A DNA stretch of 15,675 bases, from positions 1-15,675 of the forward strand of contig JAICLM010000020.1 in the NCBI GenBank assembly GCA_025927435.1, read 5' to 3'. Made by a program: the position numbers and the translations under genes. The DNA is from Thermoleophilia bacterium. Its GTDB lineage: Bacteria; Actinomycetota; Thermoleophilia; Gaiellales; Gaiellaceae. Under the pieces are notes generated by a model that saw nothing but the letters and a program-made list of their open reading frames with translations, had not been told where the DNA came from and ran no database searches. Positions 1 through 7,650 of this stretch are shown here, one piece after another (positions within the stretch are counted from its first letter, which is position 1; each line of letters begins with the position of its first letter).

Positions 1-849
1 CAGGTACGCGGCCACCTCGTTGAAGTCGACCTCGACCTGCTCCCGGCCGAGCACGTCCTCGACGGACACGGGACGGATCTGGCCGGCGAGCCCGACCTCT
101 CCGGTGATCAGCTCGTAGAGGCCAGGCAGTGTCTTGACCACCATGCGCAGCTGCTGCGCCGGCTCGATGATCCGCCTGCGCACCTCGCCCGAGACGGACG
201 GCATTGCGATCAGCACCTCGTCGGGTCGATGCTCGCGCAGCACTCGAGGCAGCTCGTCGATCGTGCCGAGCACGCGGACGCCCATGATCCGCGTGTGCCG
301 CTTGCGCGGGTCGTCGTCGACGAACCCGATCGGCGTGTAGTTGAGCATCCGCGAGCGCTGCATCTCCTGCACGATCAGCCGGCCCGCGTCGCCCGCCCCG
401 ACGACGATCACCTCCTTGCCGCGCGCGACCATGTTCAGGCCCGGCCGCTCCATCACCGTGCGGGCGAGGAGGCGGGAGCCCATGATGAGGCCGAGGGTGA
501 GGAGCAGGTCGGTGGCGGCGATCGAACGCGGCAGGCGGAAGCCGTGGACAGGCGCCGCGAGGTACACGGTCAGATCCGCGACGATGCACGCCACGAGGAC
601 GCCGCGCGCCGTGGCCCACATGTCCCGGATCGAGACGTAGCGCCACCACCGGTTGTAGAAGCCGAAGGCGATGAAGACGATCAGCTTGATCCCGACGACG
701 AGCAGGATCGTCCGGTTGAACAACAGCGAGTACTTCGGCGGCAGCCCGCTGTCGAAGCGCAGCTGGAAGGCCACCCACCACGAGAACGCAACGATCCCCG
801 CATCCACGAGCAGCTGCCAGAGCCGGTGCGGCGAGAGGAGCTGGCGCAT
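1..849 (-). CDS. FlaA1/CapD/PglF-type membrane nucleotide-sugar 4,6-dehydratase (N-terminal part, runs off left edge)
   Basis: The frame is open for 283 codons from an ATG at 849 to the window edge, so the C-terminal catalytic part is missing. The N-terminus holds about four hydrophobic segments (roughly residues 11-31, 45-66, 83-100 and 110-130). A Rossmann-type nucleotide-binding domain follows, with VVGAGDAGRLIV at 149-160, then GFVDDD at 175-180 and a basic stretch with IMGVRVLG. The segment RPVSVEDVLGRE (259-270) is typical of the linker before the dehydratase domain in membrane-bound UDP-GlcNAc 4,6-dehydratases. Enzymes of this family make a UDP-4-keto-6-deoxy sugar at the inner membrane face. 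The start ATG shares its A with the TGA of the upstream aminotransferase (TGATG), which suggests translational coupling and a shared pathway. A sugar-phosphate transferase with a similar CoA-binding-like domain is the main alternative, because the decisive C-terminus is outside the window. Confidence 0.85.
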   Translation of the reverse strand, partial: MRQLLSPHRLWQLLVDAGIVAFSWWVAFQLRFDSGLPPKYSLLFNRTILLVVGIKLIVFIAFGFYNRWWRYVSIRDMWATARGVLVACIVADLTVYLAAPVHGFRLPRSIAATDLLLTLGLIMGSRLLARTVMERPGLNMVARGKEVIVVGAGDAGRLIVQEMQRSRMLNYTPIGFVDDDPRKRHTRIMGVRVLGTIDELPRVLREHRPDEVLIAMPSVSGEVRRRIIEPAQQLRMVVKTLPGLYELITGEVGLAGQIRPVSVEDVLGREQVEVDFNEVAAYL

Positions 850-1931
850 CAGACGCGAGTGGGGACGGCCGAGCGCACGACGTCCACGACGCGCTCCTGG
901 GCGTCGACGGGAATCCCCGGCCAGAGCGGCAGCGAGAAGTTCTCCAGGGCCGCCTGCTCGGTCGCCGGCAGCGAGCCCGGTTCGTAGCCGAGGAAGCGCA
1001 GGGAGGGCTGGAGGTGGAGCGGCGTCGTGTAGTACGTCGCCGAGGCGATGCCCGCCTCGGAGAGCGCCGCGCGGATCGCGTCACGCTCGCGCGACCGGCA
1101 GACGAAGAGGTGGTAGACGTGGCCCGGCTCGTCCTGCGGGATCTCCACGAGGTCGCCGAGGCCGAGCTCGGCATAGCGGGCTGCCGCGGCGCGGCGCCCC
1201 TCGTTCCAGCCCGCGAGCTCGGGCAGGAAGATGCGCAGGAACGCGGCCTGCAGTTCGTCCAGCCGCGAGTTGTAGCCGACGAGCTCGAAGTCCTGCTTGT
1301 CTTTCGAGCCGTGGAACGAGAGGAGCCGGACGTGCTCCGCGAGCTCCTCGTCGTTCGTCGCCACGAGCCCGCCGTCGCCGAGGCAGAAGAGGTTCTTCGT
1401 GGGGTAGAAGCTGAAGGTCGAGATCGCCCCGTGCTGCGCGACCTCCGGTGCCCCGAAGGCCTGCGCGGCGTCCTCCAGGACCGGCACGCCTAGCTCGACG
1501 AGCGGCCGGACGTCCATCATCCTCCCGAACAGGTGCACGGGGATGATCGCGCGCGTCCGATCGGTCAGCTTCGCGGCCGCGTCCTCGACGTCGAGGTTGA
1601 GCGTGACCGGGTCGATGTCGGCGAACACCGGGGTCGCGCCGCGCCGCACGACCGACTCGGCCGTCGCGTAGAACGTGAAGGCGGGACAGATCACCTCGTC
1701 GTCGGGGCCGACGCCGAGCGCCTCGAGCGCGAGCACGAGAGCGTCGGTGCCGTTGGCCACGCCGATCGTCCGCTTCACGCCGAGGTACGCGGCGGCTTCT
1801 TCCTGGAACGCCCAGTAGTGCGGGCCGCGGATGAAGCCCTTGCCGTCGAGCACCTCGCGGAACGCGGCCTCGAGCCGGGGTATCAGCGGCTCGTATTCGG
1901 CTCGGACGTCAACGAGGGGAATCGTCTGCAC
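849..1931 (-). CDS. DegT/DnrJ/EryC1/StrS family PLP-dependent sugar aminotransferase
   Basis: 360 residues, the usual length of this family, which transfers an amino group to keto-sugar nucleotides. Visible motifs are the N-terminal PLVDVRAEY (5-13), ANGTDAL (59-65) for PLP phosphate binding, VLEDAAQAFGA (151-161) with the aspartate that contacts the pyridine nitrogen, the lysine region FSFYPTKNLFCLGDGG with K179 as the expected Schiff-base residue, and GYNSRLDELQAAFL near residues 218-232. The start is GTG at 1931, chosen because the family typically begins IPLVD a few residues in. It lies 23 bp inside the 3' end of the DedA gene. The stop overlaps the start of the dehydratase gene, whose 4-keto product is the expected class of substrate. 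The exact sugar cannot be read from the sequence. Confidence 0.93.
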   Translation of the reverse strand: MQTIPLVDVRAEYEPLIPRLEAAFREVLDGKGFIRGPHYWAFQEEAAAYLGVKRTIGVANGTDALVLALEALGVGPDDEVICPAFTFYATAESVVRRGATPVFADIDPVTLNLDVEDAAAKLTDRTRAIIPVHLFGRMMDVRPLVELGVPVLEDAAQAFGAPEVAQHGAISTFSFYPTKNLFCLGDGGLVATNDEELAEHVRLLSFHGSKDKQDFELVGYNSRLDELQAAFLRIFLPELAGWNEGRRAAAARYAELGLGDLVEIPQDEPGHVYHLFVCRSRERDAIRAALSEAGIASATYYTTPLHLQPSLRFLGYEPGSLPATEQAALENFSLPLWPGIPVDAQERVVDVVRSAVPTRV

Positions 1932-2592
1932 GCGAGGTCACTTTAGCCTGAGCAATCCGGCGATACACGAGATACGCCAGCGCCGCGAGAATCCCTACGA
2001 CGATCGCGTACTCGACGTAGCGGAAGCCATGCTCGAAGCTGTCGTAGCTCGCGCCGAGTGCGTAGCCGATGCCGACGAAGGCGAACGACCAGAGCGCCGA
2101 CCCGATCAGTGTCAGGCCGAGGAACGGTGCAAGGGGCATCTCGAAGATCCCGGCCGGGATCGCCACGAACGAGCGAACCACGGGCGTCATCGTCCCGATG
2201 AACACGCCGGGCCGGTCCCAGCGCTCGAACCACGCGTCGGCGCGGTCGAGTCGCTCCGGCGAGACGTGGAACCAGCGGCCGTGGCGCTCGAGCAGCTCGC
2301 GGCCTCCGAAGCGGCCCAGCAGCCAGCCGGCGAGCGCACCCACGAGGTAGCCGAGTGTCGCCGCGATCACGACGACGAGGTAGGCGCCGGCGCCGTAGGA
2401 GACGTTCGCGCCGAAGACCGTGATGCCGGTGGCACCGGCGAACGCCCCGGCGGCGACGGCGCCGCCCACGAGCGCGACGACCTCGCTGGCGGCCGGGAAG
2501 ACCGCGCCGAGCGCGAGCAGCCCGAAGACGGCGTAGACGCCGTGATTCGCTACCGCCGAGGTGAAGCTGGAGGAGACGCTCGCGAGGAGCAC
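1909..2592 (-). CDS. DedA/VTT-domain integral membrane protein
   Basis: 227 residues, of normal length for the family and rich in hydrophobic segments (about 19-34, 38-60, 66-94, 150-182 and 194-212). The signature is TPVVRSFVAIPAG (136-148), with R140 in the place of the conserved arginine. An acidic residue, E37, follows a PAAS turn in the first re-entrant segment. The amphipathic stretch GRFGGRELLERHG precedes the motif, as in many DedA proteins. Family members are inner-membrane proteins. Known ones transport undecaprenyl phosphate or polyprenyl carriers, or affect membrane potential, drug resistance and lipid topology. Lying between a secreted glycosidase and sugar-nucleotide genes, a lipid-carrier role in glycan export is a reasonable inference only. 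The start is GTG at 2592, 10 bp after the upstream stop. Confidence 0.9.
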   Translation of the reverse strand: MLLASVSSSFTSAVANHGVYAVFGLLALGAVFPAASEVVALVGGAVAAGAFAGATGITVFGANVSYGAGAYLVVVIAATLGYLVGALAGWLLGRFGGRELLERHGRWFHVSPERLDRADAWFERWDRPGVFIGTMTPVVRSFVAIPAGIFEMPLAPFLGLTLIGSALWSFAFVGIGYALGASYDSFEHGFRYVEYAIVVGILAALAYLVYRRIAQAKVTSRADDSPR

Positions 2593-2602
2593 GCGGGCGA
2601 GT

Positions 2603-4354
2603 CTAGTGACGCTTGTGGCCGCGCCAGGAGAACGGCGCTGCGAGCGAGCTCGTCCCGATGGAGCTCGTGGCCTGCACGGCCAGCTGGTAGCGGCCGCTCG
2701 GCGCCCGGCGCCGGCCGATCTTGCCGTGCCAGGTCACCCGCTCCTGTCCCGCCGGCTGGGTCCCCGAGCGGAGCGTCGCCACCGCGACCCCGTTCGGCCT
2801 CTGGATCTGCACGAGGATCGCTGCCGGCCGGGTCAGCCGGTAGCTGGCCGTGGCAGAGCGGTGCGCACGAACGCCGACGACGGCGAGCGACGAAAGTGTG
2901 TCGTCGAGCGAGAACGTCCGCTGCGCGGTCGTGGCGACGTTGCGGTCGTCGGTTCCGGTGACGGTGAAGGTCCACTTGCCCTCCGGTGCGGGCGAGCCGC
3001 CGACCGTGCCGTTCCAGCCGAGCGCGTGCAATCCCGGCGTCGTCGGTCCGTTGGCCAGCGTGACCCTGGCGCCGCCCGGGCCGGCGAGCGTCGCGATCAG
3101 ATGCGAGGGCCGGGTGACGCGGTAGGCGAGCGTCTCGGTGTCCGCGACGCCGTCTCCGTTCGGCGAGAGCACGTCCACTGCGAGAGGCGCTGCGTAGACG
3201 CCGCTGTAGGAGAGCACGAGCGCGTCGGAGACCTTCGGCGTGATGCCGTTCGCGGGCCTCGTGAGGAGCTTCCCGTCGAAGGCGAGCCCCGAGGCAGAGC
3301 CGGCACCGAGCCCGAACGCAGTCGTCACCCCGAGGCGGGAGAGCTCGACGGCGAGCTCGTAGTTCGACATGCCGATGCTGTAGGAGGGCTTCGTCCCCTC
3401 GACGCTGACCAGGACGACCCGCCCGTCGGGGAGCTGGCCGATCGCGCCGCGCGCCTGTCGGCCGTTGAGCTGGCGCGGCGCGAACGACTCGCCCGTGTGG
3501 AAGATCGGCTTCCCGTTCCTGACGAGGAGCGGGCCGCCGCCGATCGCGCTCCCGAGGCTGCTCCAGTCCGGCGAGAGCGAGAGCACGACCTCGAGCTTCT
3601 GCCCGACCGGTGCCTCCGCCCTGAGCTGGGCGGTCGACTGCGGGCCGCGCGCGACGAGCACCGCGCCGCCGGGCGGGATCCGCGCCCCGCCGGCGGTCGT
3701 GACCAGGCTCACGGTGCCGTCGAGCGGTGTGTCGAGCTCTGCGGCCGGCAGCTTCCCGATCACCGCTTCGACGACGCCCGACTCCCGCGGCGTCGTCGGG
3801 CCGTACACCGGCGTGTAGAGGGTGAACTTCCCCGTCTTCGCCGGCGTGTTCAGGGTCAGCGCGCGCCGTTGGCCCTTCCCCTGCCAGATGCCGGCGAACG
3901 AGATGCGGCCCGTCGTCAGCGTGCCGTCCGTGGCGATGCCGAGGCTGGAGCGCCCGGTTCCCGGAGGGCTCTCGAGCACGCCGTTCCGCAGCAGCATCCC
4001 GTTCGGCGCGCCGGTCGCTCGGTCGAAGTAGTCGCCGTTGATCGCCACGGTCGTCGCGTTGCCGGCGACACGGCTGTCGAGACGCGTGAGCGGCTCCGTC
4101 CCGTGCAGCGCGTTGTTCGAGAGCGCAGGGGAGAGCGAGTAGAGCGTGCCGTCGGGCTTCGGCGTCGTCACGACGTCGAGGACGATCGGCCCGCGTGACG
4201 TGAAGTCCACCTCGCGCGTGTAGGTCACGCCCGGCAGCAGGAGGGAGCTCGTGACCTTCCCCTGGCGGGAGCCCCCCGTCGCCGCCGAAACGGCAACGGA
4301 CACGCCGATCGCCGCGACGGCGACGCCGATGAGAAGCTTGCGCAACAACAGCAC
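2603..4354 (-). CDS. Secreted phosphodiester glycosidase (NAGPA/DUF2233)-like protein with two C-terminal Ig-like (FlgD-type) domains
   Basis: 583 residues from a GTG start. Residues 1-25 form a signal peptide or anchor (basic start, then a hydrophobic core ending around VSAATG), so the protein is exported. Residues about 40-385 resemble the phosphodiester glycosidase domain, with AINGDYFD (104-111), PNGMLLRNG (117-125), GGGPLLVRNG (272-281), ARGAIGQLPDGRVVLVSVEG (301-320) and GMSNYELAVELSRLGV (328-343). The motif that is normally DGGGSST-like reads GLGAGSASGL (348-357). Residues 392-487 contain LSPNGDGVADTE and LGWNG, hallmarks of FlgD-type Ig folds. A second, more degenerate copy (about 490-575) has VTWHGKIGRRRAPSGRY. 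Family enzymes cleave sugar phosphodiester links. The domain may bind or trim a cell-wall glycan here, and the altered motif makes catalysis uncertain. It is the first gene of the four-gene minus-strand operon. Confidence 0.85.
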   Translation of the reverse strand: MLLLRKLLIGVAVAAIGVSVAVSAATGGSRQGKVTSSLLLPGVTYTREVDFTSRGPIVLDVVTTPKPDGTLYSLSPALSNNALHGTEPLTRLDSRVAGNATTVAINGDYFDRATGAPNGMLLRNGVLESPPGTGRSSLGIATDGTLTTGRISFAGIWQGKGQRRALTLNTPAKTGKFTLYTPVYGPTTPRESGVVEAVIGKLPAAELDTPLDGTVSLVTTAGGARIPPGGAVLVARGPQSTAQLRAEAPVGQKLEVVLSLSPDWSSLGSAIGGGPLLVRNGKPIFHTGESFAPRQLNGRQARGAIGQLPDGRVVLVSVEGTKPSYSIGMSNYELAVELSRLGVTTAFGLGAGSASGLAFDGKLLTRPANGITPKVSDALVLSYSGVYAAPLAVDVLSPNGDGVADTETLAYRVTRPSHLIATLAGPGGARVTLANGPTTPGLHALGWNGTVGGSPAPEGKWTFTVTGTDDRNVATTAQRTFSLDDTLSSLAVVGVRAHRSATASYRLTRPAAILVQIQRPNGVAVATLRSGTQPAGQERVTWHGKIGRRRAPSGRYQLAVQATSSIGTSSLAAPFSWRGHKRH

Positions 4355-4383
4355 GACCCGCCGGCCAGAGTAGCGTTGACCGC
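4355..4383. promoter_or_regulatory. 29-bp divergent intergenic region with overlapping candidate -10 boxes
   Basis: Only 29 bp separate two divergent start codons. The plus strand has TAGCGT (4371-4376), matching the actinobacterial TANNNT -10 pattern and ending 7 bases before the GTG at 4384. The minus strand has TACTCT (4372 to 4367), also TANNNT, ending 12 bases before the GTG at 4354. The two boxes overlap by two bases. This geometry implies leaderless or nearly leaderless transcripts and mutual exclusion of polymerase. No convincing -35 was seen, so this is inference from short motifs. Confidence 0.35.
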
Positions 4384-5115
4384 GTGGAAGCGGCCCTCCT
4401 CGAGATCGACGAAGGCTGGGACTACAAGGTCCTGATCGTCGACGACACCTGGGTCGTGCGCTGGCCGCGTCACCGGCTCGCGGTCGAGGAGATCGAGCAG
4501 GAGGTCGTGCTCCTGCCCGCGGTCGCGCCGCTCCTGCCGGTGGAGGTGCCGCGGTTCGAGTACGTCTCGCGCGAGCCCTGGCTCGTCGCCTACCGCCTCA
4601 TCCGGGGCGAGCCGCTCGAGAACGAGGACCCGGACGGCGTTCGTGCGTTCCTCGACGCGCTCCACGGTCTCGAAGTCGACGACGTCCCCGCGCGGCATCC
4701 CGACTGGCTCGAGACGTACCGCGAGCAGGCGGAGGAGTTCCGACGCCTCGTCCTGCCGCTTCTCGATCCCGACGAGCGGACAGGCGGCGATGCGCTGCTG
4801 GCCGAGGTCGAGACGCTGACCGGCTTCCAGCCGGCGCTCACACACTCCGACGTGGCCCCGAACCACCTGCTCGTGCGCGAGGGCACGCTCGTCGGCGTGA
4901 TCGACTGGGGCGACGCCCGCGTCGGCGACCCGGCGCTCGACTATGCGTGGCTTCTGAACGAGCCCTTCCCCGGCTGGGACGTGGACGACGACCTTCGCCG
5001 CCGAGCGCGCTTCTACTACCGGCTCGCCCCGTGGTTCGACGTCCACTACGGGGTCTTCACCGAGCGGCCGCAGTGGGTACGGAGCGGCCTCGCGGGCATC
5101 AGGGAGCGACTCTGA
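4384..5115 (+). CDS. APH-fold small-molecule kinase (aminoglycoside/macrolide phosphotransferase family)
   Basis: 243 residues with a protein-kinase-like APH fold. Seen motifs are the N-lobe strand WVVRWPR (23-29), where R26 sits where an ATP-contacting lysine or arginine would be expected; the catalytic loop HSDVAPNHLL (154-163), with H154, D156 and N160 in the HxDxxxxN pattern; and the metal-binding GVIDWGDARVGDPALDYA (171-188), with D174. The protein is slightly shorter than classical antibiotic kinases (about 260-300). The GTG start at 4384 has no upstream Shine-Dalgarno sequence within the 29-bp gap, consistent with leaderless expression. The next gene, a phosphoesterase, overlaps its stop. 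The fold is shared by resistance enzymes and by housekeeping kinases of sugars, choline or fructosamine. The sequence gives no basis for assigning antibiotic resistance. Confidence 0.85.
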   Translation: MEAALLEIDEGWDYKVLIVDDTWVVRWPRHRLAVEEIEQEVVLLPAVAPLLPVEVPRFEYVSREPWLVAYRLIRGEPLENEDPDGVRAFLDALHGLEVDDVPARHPDWLETYREQAEEFRRLVLPLLDPDERTGGDALLAEVETLTGFQPALTHSDVAPNHLLVREGTLVGVIDWGDARVGDPALDYAWLLNEPFPGWDVDDDLRRRARFYYRLAPWFDVHYGVFTERPQWVRSGLAGIRERL

Positions 5116-5771
5116 CGGTCCGCCTCGCGCTCATCTCCGACCAGCATGCGAACGACGTCGCCTTCCGGGCTGCCGTCGAGGACGCCGAGCGGCTCGGCGT
5201 AGAGGAGATCGTGTGCCTCGGCGACGTCGCGCAGGGTGGTGCGGAGCCCGTGGAGACACTCGACCGCCTGGCCGCCCTCGGCTGCGAGACGGTGCTCGGC
5301 AACGCGGACGCGTTCCTTCTCGAGCTTCCCGCCGACTCGCCGGAGCCGATCACGGATCGCCAGCTCGAGATGCGCGAGTGGACCCTCTCTCAACTGGACG
5401 CGTCGCACCTGGAGCAGATCCGCTCGTTCGCACCGGTCGTGCGCCGCGAGCTCGACGGTGTGTCCCTGCTGCTCTTCCACGGCTCACCGCGCTCCTACGA
5501 CGACGTGCTCCTGCCCGAGCACGGCGGCGAGGCGCTCGAGCCGTTCCTCGGCCATGACGCCGCGCTGCTGGCCGGCGGGCACACCCACCTGCAGTGGACG
5601 CGCCGGATCGGCGACGCGCTCTACGTCAATCCGGGCAGTGTCGGGCTCTCCTACGACAGGCACTCGAACCCGCCTGTCGTACGTGCCCTCGCCGAGTGGG
5701 CGCTCGTCACGGTCACAAACGGCACCGTCGGGATCGAGTTCCGCCAGGTGCCGTATGCGGCGGAGAGCTAG
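5112..5771 (+). CDS. YfcE-like metallophosphoesterase (Metallophos_2 / calcineurin-like superfamily)
   Basis: About 219 residues if translation begins at CTG 5112. Metal-ligand motifs run in family order: SDQHAN (9-14, the DxH site), CLGDVAQGG (35-43, the GD site), GNAD (63-66, GNH/GNxD site), LLFHGSP, and GGHTH near the C-terminus followed by YVNPGSVG. This is a cytosolic dinuclear-metal phosphatase or phosphodiesterase; known relatives act on cyclic nucleotides, phospho-sugars or synthetic diesters. Start choice: homology begins at TVRLALISD. The only nearby in-frame options are CTG at 5112, whose CTGA overlaps the upstream TGA and which has AGGGAG five bases before it, and GTG at 5073. The stop TAG is interlocked with the mqnC stop. 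Pairing with a kinase suggests opposing or sequential action on a phosphorylated metabolite, but that is speculative. Confidence 0.85.
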   Translation: MTVRLALISDQHANDVAFRAAVEDAERLGVEEIVCLGDVAQGGAEPVETLDRLAALGCETVLGNADAFLLELPADSPEPITDRQLEMREWTLSQLDASHLEQIRSFAPVVRRELDGVSLLLFHGSPRSYDDVLLPEHGGEALEPFLGHDAALLAGGHTHLQWTRRIGDALYVNPGSVGLSYDRHSNPPVVRALAEWALVTVTNGTVGIEFRQVPYAAES

Positions 5772-6871
5772 GCCCAGACCTTGACGTCGCGGTAGAGCGT
5801 GTCCCGCTGCACGGGCACCTTGCCCATGCTCTTGATCAGGTGGACGAGCTCCTCGGCGCTCGTGCGGTGAGTCGTGCCGGCCGCCGAGACGACGTTCTCC
5901 TCGATCATCACCGAGCCGAGGTCGTCGGCTCCGAAGCCCAGCGCGACCTGGCCGATCTTCTTCCCCTGGGTCACCCAGGACGAGCCGATGTGCGGCAGGT
6001 TGTCGAGGTAGATGCGCGAGACGGCCTGCGTCAGGAGGTAGTCGAACGAGGTCGGCCGCGCCTCGACCGGCACGAGCGAGACGAGCCGGTTGCCGTCGTC
6101 CTGGAACGTCCAGGAGAAGAAGGCGCGGAACCCGCCGGTCTCGTCCTGCAGCTCCCGGACTCGCCGGAAGTGCTCGACCCGCTCCTCGAGCGTCTCGACG
6201 TGGCCGTACATCATCGTGGCCGTTGTCGAGATCCCGAGCCGGTGCGCCTCGCGCATCACGCCGAGCCATTCCTTGGTGTTCACCTTCTTCGGCGCGATGA
6301 TGTCGCGCACGCGGTCGACGAGGATCTCGGCGCCACCCCCGGGGATCGAGTCGAGGCCGGCGTCGCGCAGACGCGCGAGCGTCTCGGGCACGGTCAGCTT
6401 CGAGCGGCGCGCCGCGTGCACGATCTCGGACGGCGAGAGCGCGTGCAGGTGGATCCGGTAGCGCGCCTTGATCGACGAGAAGAGGTCCTCGTAGTACTCG
6501 ACGCCGAGATCGGGATGGTGGCCGCCCTGCATGAGCAAGCCGGTGCCGCCGAGGGCGAGCGTCTCCTCGATCTTCTTGAAGATGACCGGCTTCGGCAGGA
6601 GGTAGCCCTCGCGCTGGTCGCCCGGCCGCCGGTAGAAGGCACAGAAGTCGCAGTCGGTGACGCAGACGTTCGTGTAGTTGAGGTTGCGGTCGATGATGAA
6701 CGTCACGCGCTCCGGGTCGTGGAGCCGGTTGCGGATCTCGTTCGCGGCGCGGCCGACGGCGACGAGATCGCGCGAGCGGAGGAGCTCGACCGCATCCTCG
6801 TCCGTGATCCGCTCGCCGGAAACGGCGCGCTCGAGGATCTCGGCGACAGGTGTCCGCTCGGCGACGCTCAC
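5768..6871 (-). CDS. mqnC: Cyclic dehypoxanthinyl futalosine synthase (radical SAM, menaquinone futalosine pathway)
   Basis: 367 residues, the normal family length. The radical-SAM cluster motif CX3CX2C is C70-C74-C77 within NVCVTDCDFCAFYR, preceded by the family-typical NLNYTN. Other hallmarks are GGHHPDLG, the SIPGGGAEI loop, KVNTKEWL, MMYGHVET, the SWTFQ segment and a C-terminal GKVPVQRDTLY. MqnC cyclises dehypoxanthine futalosine to its cyclic form after MqnB has removed hypoxanthine from aminofutalosine. The GTG start at 6871 overlaps the mqnA stop (GTGA), so the two are translationally coupled. It is the last gene of the minus-strand cluster, and its stop codon interlocks with that of the convergent phosphoesterase gene. 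Confidence 0.97.
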   Translation of the reverse strand: MSVAERTPVAEILERAVSGERITDEDAVELLRSRDLVAVGRAANEIRNRLHDPERVTFIIDRNLNYTNVCVTDCDFCAFYRRPGDQREGYLLPKPVIFKKIEETLALGGTGLLMQGGHHPDLGVEYYEDLFSSIKARYRIHLHALSPSEIVHAARRSKLTVPETLARLRDAGLDSIPGGGAEILVDRVRDIIAPKKVNTKEWLGVMREAHRLGISTTATMMYGHVETLEERVEHFRRVRELQDETGGFRAFFSWTFQDDGNRLVSLVPVEARPTSFDYLLTQAVSRIYLDNLPHIGSSWVTQGKKIGQVALGFGADDLGSVMIEENVVSAAGTTHRTSAEELVHLIKSMGKVPVQRDTLYRDVKVWA

Positions 6872-7650
6872 GCGACTGCCGCGCCGGCGGTCGTCTGGAC
6901 GAAACGGAGCTCCGGCACGGTCTCGAGCAGACCGGCGTCGCGGGCAAGCTCGAGGAACGTATAGAGGCCGGCGCGCTCACGCGGCCCGAAGCGGTAACGG
7001 AGCTTCTCGAAGTAGCGTGCGAGGAAGCCGGCCGGATAGCCGTAGCGCTCGGCGGCCTCGTACGCGAGCTGCTCGGGCTCGGCGCGCGCGAGCCGCACCG
7101 ACGAGACGAGCGCATCCTCGAGCTCCGCGAGCCCGTCCGCCAGCGGCTCCGGACAGGCCCAGACCGCGAACACCATCGGCAGCCCGGTCCGCTCGAGCCA
7201 GAGCCGGCCGAGGTCGTAATGGGGCGTGGGATCCTCGAAAGCCGAGCGCAGCGCGGCGTCCCCGATCAGGAGCTTCGCCTCCGCCTCCCCCGCCTCGTAC
7301 GCCTCGAGCGGCGCCTGCTCGGCCTCGGGCAGCAGCACCCTCGTCAGCGCCACCGAGGTGGCCGACTCGGGAGTCACCGCGACCGCGCGAATTCGCTCGA
7401 GCGGTACGCGCGAGACGAGCTGGATCGAGTCGACGGCTCCCTCCGACGCAACGCAGAGCCGCGGCAGCAGCCGCAGCCTGGCGGCGTCCTGCGCGTACGC
7501 GATGGACGAGATCGGCGCCGTGTCGAGCTCTCCCGCGACGAGCATCCGGTTCAGCTCGGTCGGGACGCCCTGTACTTCTTCGACCTCGGCGTCGACCCGG
7601 TAGAAGACCGGCGCCATGTTGACGTAACTGATGCGGCCGAGCCTCACCAT
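6868..7650 (-). CDS. mqnA: Chorismate dehydratase (menaquinone futalosine pathway)
   Basis: 260 residues from ATG 7650. The family opening RLGRISYVNMAPVFY (3-17) matches the G-R-I/V-S-Y-x-N pattern of MqnA. VAGELDTAPISSIAYA (38-53), SIQLVSR, LLIGDAAL and the C-terminal YFEKLRYRFGPRERAGL also fit this periplasmic-binding-protein-like fold. The enzyme dehydrates chorismate to 3-[(1-carboxyvinyl)oxy]benzoate, the first step of the futalosine route and the substrate of MqnE. The start overlaps the mqnE stop (ATGGTGA); GTG at 7647 is an equally close alternative. A longer open frame upstream exists, but it lies out of frame over mqnE and encodes no recognisable protein. Next to mqnE and mqnC, the assignment is firm. 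Confidence 0.95.
   Translation of the reverse strand: MVRLGRISYVNMAPVFYRVDAEVEEVQGVPTELNRMLVAGELDTAPISSIAYAQDAARLRLLPRLCVASEGAVDSIQLVSRVPLERIRAVAVTPESATSVALTRVLLPEAEQAPLEAYEAGEAEAKLLIGDAALRSAFEDPTPHYDLGRLWLERTGLPMVFAVWACPEPLADGLAELEDALVSSVRLARAEPEQLAYEAAERYGYPAGFLARYFEKLRYRFGPRERAGLYTFLELARDAGLLETVPELRFVQTTAGAAVA

Noticed and set aside
2561..4198. 545-residue plus-strand open frame opposite the glycosidase-like gene
   Set aside because: Composition is that of a high-GC antisense shadow. The minus-strand frame has a signal peptide and recognisable domains.
4384..5115. Antibiotic-resistance gene
   Set aside because: The APH fold is shared by many housekeeping kinases. There is no mobile context and no motif specific to a known resistance class.
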